A stretch of 64,000 bases of DNA from Coptis chinensis. Taxonomy: Eukaryota; Streptophyta; Magnoliopsida; Ranunculales; Ranunculaceae. This document shows, one piece after another, positions 59,051 to 64,000 of the stretch; the stretch's first letter is position 1, and each line of letters starts with the position of its first letter. Under the pieces are notes generated by a model. That model searched no databases. It saw only the letters and a list, made by a program, of their open reading frames with translations, and was not told the origin of the DNA. Location: assembly GCA_015680905.1 (NCBI GenBank), contig CM027381.1, forward strand, positions 51,588,501-51,652,500, written 5' to 3'. Position numbers and translations under genes: made by a program.

Positions 59051-59523
59051 ATTTTCTATCTTCCGAGTTTATGAATTTGAAATATAAATAGTTCTCATTT
59101 GTCGCTATATCGTACCTTTTGTCTTCCGTTTTCTAGCTCAAGCTTGCTTAACAATTGGGTAAGCAATCCTCCAGTCCATGAAGAATCCAACCAGGTATTC
59201 TTTCCATTCATCCTCTCCCTTTTTGAGGATTTCTTATGGGCATTTGGCAATCCCATTAATAATTACTGGGTCATACACCGTTTTAGTTTGCCAATATCAA
59301 TGCTCTTTTTGAAGAAATAATTCCAAGCCGGTTTCAGTACTTGTTTTTCTTCTCTGACCTCAATTGGCATTACTTGAGTCGAAGTCTCCACGTTTGTTGT
59401 TTCTTGCTCAACTATCAGAATAGGCTCAGAAGTTTGTGGTTCCTCTTGTTCAACATGAATCACTAAAGGTTGCTCCTTTTCCATTGTAGTCACTTCAGGG
59501 AGGTTCTCTCCTTCAGTCACCAT
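59051..59523 (-). pseudogene. LINE ORF1, N-terminal part
   Basis: ATG at 59523 opens a Glu/Val-rich leader followed by 'VLKPAWNYFFKKSIDIGKLKRCMTQ' before a stop at 59263. Past the stop, degenerate sequence to 59051 continues toward the DUF4283 fold, whose second half resumes at 48954 beyond the Tat insertion. A Glu-rich tail before a W-x-x-x-F motif is usual for plant LINE ORF1. The LINE 5' end must be near 59545, where element E sequence begins. Confidence 0.65.
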
Positions 59524-59545
59524 ATGACCATCTAGGTTAGAGTTC

Positions 59546-60795
59546 TTAAATTACATATCCTATGAGAATCTATCCACAAGCCTCATAAAAGTGACTCATA
59601 CAATGGAGTAATTATTACGAGTAGAGAAATCACACGTCCACTTGCTTGATCACCACACCATATCCTAAGCGATAATTTAGGCCATTTGGATCGATATAGC
59701 TAAAAATTTCAACCCAATGAATATTTTTCCGCTAGTCGCCCCATTGAGTCTTTTTTTTAACCTTTTCATCAACCATAAATCCATTACCCATCATAAAAAC
59801 CAAAAAAAAAAAAAAACCCATCTGAATCAATCTAAGAAATATGATGAAGTGAAGAAAAGATGCTAGAATAACCTGTGCAAAACAAAAATTAGTTAGTTGT
59901 TTCATAAAGAAAGAAAAGAAGAATAGAAAAGGAAAATAAAGTTTCCAAAATAAAAAGAAAAGAAAAATGAAAGTTAGAACTCCAAAAAAAAAAATAGAAT
60001 CAAAATGAGTCAAAAACCCAAAAAAATGGCAAAGTATGGGAAAGTTTAGAAGAAAAATAAAAACAATGTTCTCTCTAAGTTATATATTTGAAGACCTTAT
60101 TTTCTCAGATTTGTTTATTTGAATATCTATTTCCTTCTTTCTTAAACCATCACCTAAGCCCTCGCATCACCTAATAAGGACGTCTAGCTCAATTAGGAAT
60201 AGGTTTGTGTGATAGTAAGTGGTAGTTGTATTTGATCAACCTCATCTCGTTTGGATTGTCATTGAGATTGTGAGAAAATGTATTCTCACTGCACATTGGA
60301 GTAAGCGAAACTTGAGTAGAAACATCAAGGTGATTTGTGTCTTAGCACATTCCTTGTGAGAACCTACTTAAGGACGTTATCCAAAAGTACCAGAAGTTCC
60401 TCTGCTATTGCATTTCATAACATAGTTCATTGAATGTTTGTTCATCTTTAGATAATTTGGTTATTATGCATGTATTAGTTTCGGTTTGAAAGGAATTTGT
60501 GTGTATTCATTGCTAATGAGATATTTAAAATTATGAGATAAATTAAGGGGACATTGCTTTGTTACTTAGTCGTTGTAGTATAAATGAAATTTGTAAATAT
60601 CTTTTATTGGAAAACTCTCACGAGGGTATAACTTGTCCACTAAGGAATTCCTAGTGGTTTAAGGCCTTATTGCATGAGGTAAATAAAACTGCACTCTATG
60701 AAACGAGAATTAGTTAGGATTACACAATTTTTGCTACTTATCTTTAATTTTTCATTTTTGTTTGAGGGCAAGCAAAATGTTGTTTGGGGGTGGTG
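59546..60795 (+). mobile_element. Element E: 3' internal region and polypurine tract of an Athila-related element
   Basis: From about 59558 the sequence is collinear with 15400-16631 of B ('AAATCACACGTCCACTTGCT', 'CCATATCCTAAGCGATAATT', 'TTTCCGCTAGTCGCCCC', purine-rich tract). It ends in a polypurine tract GTTTGGGGGTGGTG (60782-60795). It has no coding capacity. Its left part is cut by the LINE insertion. Confidence 0.75.
60618..60715 (+). other. Stem-loop array, element E copy
   Basis: SL1 is ACGAG/CTTGT (60620-60636). SL2 is CCACTAAG/CCTAGTGG with one mismatch (60637-60657). SL3 and SL4 are decayed. This is the least preserved copy. Confidence 0.5.
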
Positions 60796-61010
60796 TGATA
60801 AGCACCCAAAATTGTGTTTAAAACCCCTTAATAGTATTTCAATTAGGCCAATTATGTTATTAGTAATATGAACTTATCACAATTTACATGTTTTTGTGTA
60901 TTCCAGGCTTTAGAGTTATATAAGTGTTGAAATGATATCAATTGTGCGTGAAAATAAGCTAAATTGGTTGCTATATGAAAATCATGGAAACATGCCAAAA
61001 TTGATGAAAG
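60796..61010 (+). repeat. Truncated 3' LTR of element E
   Basis: It starts TGATAAGCACCC after the polypurine tract and follows the B LTR for about 215 bp ('TTAATAGTATTT', 'GCCAATTATGTTATTA') before similarity stops near 61010. Confidence 0.7.
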
Positions 61011-61460
61011 TCACAATCTTTGATGATGCTTATAGGCCATCTGAAAAACACTCATGTTATATATTGGAATACTGCTTAGAACTTACTTGATCAATACACT
61101 TCTGCATTGAGAAGATAAAAACTTTCCTTTCAGCCACCAATTCTATTTCTGACTTTATTAATGATACTAGACAAATGCATTATTTTGACTCTCCCTTGTA
61201 TTAGTGGTACTCCAAGATATGTGTCTGGCAACATTTTCACTTGAATATCCAACACTTCTTTAACCCTTTATAGCCTGGTTGCATCGATGTGCCCTGTGAA
61301 CATTCAGCTTTTATTTTTATTCAACCTTTGTCCAGAAGATTCTTGATACAACTCCAACAATTAACTTAGCAACTGCTTTAACATCTAATTTCATCTTTAA
61401 GGAAAATAAAGATGCCATCGACAAAAAGAATATGAGAGGGGACAAGATAGCCTTTGACAA
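61011..61460 (-). pseudogene. Second LINE reverse transcriptase relic
   Basis: On the minus strand conceptual fragments read 'SHILFVDGIFIFLKDE', 'YQESSGQRLNKNKS' and 'DTYLGVPLIQGRVKIMHLSSIINKVRNRIGG'. These match the FADD region, the 'SGQ.IN..KS' motif and the 'YLGVP' motif of plant LINE RT. There are multiple stops. It is independent of the LINE at 43746-59545. 61461-61687 shows nothing I can assign. Confidence 0.65.
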
Positions 61461-61687
61461 CAGCCAGTGGATTACTTAGAATTATTGTTTTCGATACTGA
61501 TAAATAACATGTTAATTGCTAAAACAATATCACTTCTCGCTAGCTGAATCATGTTGGATTCTCAAAGTACAGTACACTTTTACTAGGGGAAGTATTATTA
61601 TATATGCCCTTTCGTTATGGGAACTCACTTTTCAATTATTGATATGTTCGATTACCTGATTATGTGTACGCCTGAATCATTTTGCAG

Positions 61688-61801
61688 TCAGCAAAGGAGT
61701 AATTTTAGCTATTGTTGCGAGTTCTGTCGCTGTTGCAGTAATTGGGGCACTTATTGGACATACAATTAGGAAGAATATGATACTAAAAAGGAAACGAAGA
61801 G
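61688..61801 (+). pseudogene. Orphan exon: transmembrane segment of LRR receptor-kinase-like protein
   Basis: TTTTGCAG precedes and GTAAAC follows a 114-nt open exon. It encodes 'SKGVILAIVASSVAVAVIGALIGHTIRKNMILKRKRR': a 22-residue hydrophobic membrane helix followed by a basic stop-transfer stretch. This resembles the exon joining ectodomain and kinase in plant LRR receptor-like kinases of the At1g06840 type ('SKG...GI..G..A..V'). No LRR exon upstream or kinase exon downstream is visible in the window. It is probably a gene fragment; a gene with far-apart exons cannot be excluded, as the kinase would lie beyond the transposons to the right. Confidence 0.5.
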
Positions 61802-61832
61802 GTAAACATGTATTGACATAAACTTATATGAG

Positions 61833-62537
61833 GAAAAAAAATTGATTATTGGCGCTTAGGAGCGAAAAGTCTCCTAAGCACCCATCCACCACAGATCCAC
61901 CATCTTTTAACTAATGATTAATTCTACTTAATTAAAATCTAACCAAATATTTACTTATTCTCTCTTCAAATTATTCTATTTTTTTCTCTACAAATCTTTC
62001 ATTTCTTTGTTTTTCCATAAAAAATATATATACAATGAAAATTTTAAAAAATTCTTGTGAGTAATACAAAATATATAAATAAATAAATAACCTTGTATAA
62101 TAAAATAAAAACTACTCTAACATTTATGGGAAAAAAATGCTTAAAATTTATCATAATTATTAAAGAAACGTAAATGCAATTACAAATTACAACTTTATTA
62201 CAATCCACAATATCGATGATAATAGCCAATAAAAAATAAAATTGAGAAATTTGCATTGTAGTTGTAATTGACTGAAGGAGAACCCCTTGAAAAATCTGCA
62301 ACATAAAACTTTTAATTTTTAATTGAAAATTAATAATTTATTTTTATGGAAACACAAAAAAATAATAATAATAAATAAATTTGTGAAGAAAAAATAAAAT
62401 GATTTGGAGAGATAATAAAATAAATATTTGATTAAATTTAATTTAACTAAAATTAATCAATATTTAAAAGATAGTTAAAAGTGGACAAGTGTTAGGAGAC
62501 TTTTCACTTCTAAGCACTCGGGAGCAAAAAAATTCTT
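61833..62537. mobile_element. Mutator-like MITE, 705 bp
   Basis: A perfect 10-bp duplication CTTATATGAG flanks it (61823-61832 and 62538-62547). Terminal inverted repeats of about 48 bp share GCTTAG(G/A)AG(C/T)GAAAAG and TCTCCTAA. The interior is AT-rich with no transposase. The duplication length (9-10 bp) fits the Mutator superfamily. It lies just inside the presumed intron after the receptor-kinase-like exon. Confidence 0.8.
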
Positions 62538-62779
62538 CTTATATGAGTATCAAGGAATTATATTATCGCATTACAGCTGCGATTAATTAGTGGATATCAT
62601 GTGGCTAAGTTTACTTTGAGAAAAGAAACGGTGGTGAGACAATATTCCTAATGCTTTATTGGAAAGCTTTGGTGAGACAAATAATCTCTTTTCGTTCTTT
62701 TCTATCTTTCTACGATCAAGTGACTGCTTCGCCCCAAAGATGCCACCCACTTTGACTTTTTTTTTTTTTGTGTATTTAG

Positions 62780-62880
62780 GGGGGAGACCCTAATTGGCTC
62801 ATCTAGTGGGGGGAAATCCTAATTGGCTCATCTAGTGGGAGGTAATACTAGTTAACTGGAGGTAATACTAGTTAACTCAA
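62780..62880. repeat. Two short tandem duplications
   Basis: A unit with CCTAATTGGCTCATCTAGTG is present twice (about 30 bp apart, 62787-62840), and GGAGGTAATACTAGTTAACT twice (62840-62878). 62548-62779 shows nothing else but a T tract at 62758-62770. Confidence 0.7.
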
Positions 62881-62900
62881 AAATAAATAAATAAAAAAAT

Positions 62901-63128
62901 TGTTATGAATATAGAAGAAATGAAAGAAGAGAAAGAAAAATAGTAGAGATCGAGATGAGAGTATTATTCTCATTCAATGTATCCTTTATATAGGCTCCAA
63001 ATACAACCCAAGAGTCTCAAGTTACAATTTAATTGCATAAGTATATATATTAATGGCTAGGGGCTAGGAATACGTACAAACAATTCTTCCTGATGGGCAT
63101 CTAAATACAAGCACCACAGTTATCAACA
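62901..63128 (-). repeat. Copia 3' LTR, 228 bp
   Basis: On the minus strand it starts TGTTGATAACTGTGG at 63128 and ends TTCATAACA at 62901, with TATATAAAGG inside. A polypurine tract (minus AAGGGGGGAG, 63129-63138) precedes it. The preceding sequence 'TTTTAATAAGGCAA...GGTCATCTAAGG' is the usual junction before the 3' LTR of many plant Copia elements. Confidence 0.7.
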
Positions 63129-63874
63129 CTCCCCCCTTAGATGACCACCAAAACTAAAATTTGCCTTATTAAAACCTTGCTAGCTAGGAAAACCCTCTGG
63201 GAAAAACCTAAATGAAAGAAAAATTGTGCAAATCCAACGGGACCTTAGTACTTTACATTCTAAATATGGGTGTCAAAGAAGGATGGGCAATTTCTTGCAC
63301 CCACCAATATTCTCTTTTCATTGATGAAAGGACCATGGTAATTAATGACCCTTTCAAAGATTCATCGCATCCATACAATGGCTTATTTAGTCCCTCAGTT
63401 GCTAGTATATCTTACAGTGCCTTCTATTCGAGATAACATCAAAGATACAAATTTTTTCCCTTTTTCAGTTGTACGCACATGAGATAATGAGCACTCCAAG
63501 ATGTAGATGCGTCCTTATCTTGTCTTTGGTTGTAGGACGATTTCATCAACCTCTTGTCCCATAGAAAAAATAAAGATGTAGAGACAATGGGCAATATAAT
63601 AGAAGGGTATCCAAAGATGGAGACGGGAAAAGAAATTTTTGAAAACCCAAGAAATTACACTTCAATTAGTACAAAAATTCCTCAATATATAAGGCTTCGC
63701 CCCTCCAAATTTTTTGAAGATAGTGTACTATTGCTCTTTCATATACCTTATACTTTGCCCCCCTAATAGACTTGAAGTATCGTATAAAGTGCCTAGGTAT
63801 TCAATAGAACCACTCCCATCACGAGCCCTACTAGGCCTTTCAGAAATCGCTTTAGTGCCACACAACAAGCTAGG
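63129..63874 (-). mobile_element. Copia 3' internal region, no recognisable pol
   Basis: Upstream of the polypurine tract (minus strand) lie 'TTTTCCCAGAGGGTTTTCC' and 'AGCAAGGTTTTAATAAGGCA', typical of the stretch between pol and 3' LTR. I could not read RNase H or RT motifs in any minus frame. The plus-strand ORFs here are not supported by any recognisable motif. Confidence 0.45.
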
Positions 63875-64000
63875 TAGTGGCAGAGCTAGGGGGGCAGGGT
63901 ACGCCCTAGCGTACCTTCACTTTCCCAAAAAAAAAATACAATTCATCCTATTCACATACTATTCCACCATAACTAATTAAAGAGTTAGTCTTCAGTGCAC
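63875..64000. mobile_element. Possible hAT-like non-autonomous element, left end
   Basis: TAGTGGCAGAGCTAGGGGGG resembles the (C/T)AGTGGCGGAGC(C/T)AGG terminus common in plant hAT-type MITEs, followed by 'GTACGCCCTAGCGTACC', an inverted repeat. The right end is outside the window. Confidence 0.35.

Noticed and set aside
63212-63436. 74-codon plus-strand ORF
   Set aside because: No recognisable motif, and it lies in the 3' internal region of a minus-strand Copia element.
1-64000. tRNA, rRNA or other classical RNA genes
   Set aside because: No cloverleaf or rRNA core sequence was recognised by eye; the only tRNA-related sequences are primer-binding sites. A tRNAscan/Infernal run would settle this.

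Overview
This is a plant nuclear window, most likely from an AT-rich eudicot: almost all of it is nested transposable elements and I can defend no intact host gene. The repeats are typically plant: Athila-type and Tat-type Ty3/Gypsy elements, a LINE with a DUF4283-like first ORF, CACTA-type ends, a Mutator-like MITE and Copia LTRs. The species cannot be named from the sequence. Element names below are local labels.

Layout. 1-1914: right end of a CACTA-type element. 1915-4730: + strand Athila protease/RT/RNase H relic (A1). 4731-8869: - strand Athila-related element M1 (3' LTR 4731-6062 plus internal region), interrupted by + strand element B (8870-17994, two 1.37 kb LTRs, TSD GGCGC/GGCGT). 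B is itself interrupted by a Copia-like solo LTR (12374-13616, TSD CAACC). 17995-20999: M1-like - strand sequence with a 367-codon ORF. 21000-30684: Athila element D with a gag-protease frame but no RT or integrase. 30685-34770: CACTA-type right end carrying intron-split, gene-like - strand sequence. 34771-42506: + strand element C, sister of B. 42507-43740: Copia LTR/PBS piece and a LINE fragment. 43746-59545: full-length - strand LINE split in ORF1 by a complete - strand Tat element T (48955-59050). 59546-61010: 3' end of another Athila-like element (E). 61011-61460: second LINE RT relic. 61688-61801: orphan exon coding for a receptor-kinase-like membrane segment. 61833-62537: Mutator-like MITE. 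62901-64000: - strand Copia 3' LTR with polypurine tract, then a possible hAT-like end.

How the parts fit. M1, B, C, D and E share TGATAAG-type LTR starts, a TTTGGGGG polypurine tract and a block of stem-loops before that tract. B, C and D also keep a tRNA-Asp-type primer site and a leader of about 180-bp repeats. D and A1 carry Athila gag/pol remains. B and C instead encode one unusual protein with two CCHC zinc knuckles, apparently derived from the nucleocapsid end of Athila gag, and no enzymes. M1 encodes proteins resembling the 'putative plant transposon protein' family. The simplest reading is a parasite-host set: enzyme-less elements B, C and M1 keep the cis-acting RNA signals of an Athila helper. 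The main novelty candidates are the stem-loop block with a compensatory stem change in D, the two-knuckle protein family, the four-fold primer-site array in C, and the spliced antisense gene in T.
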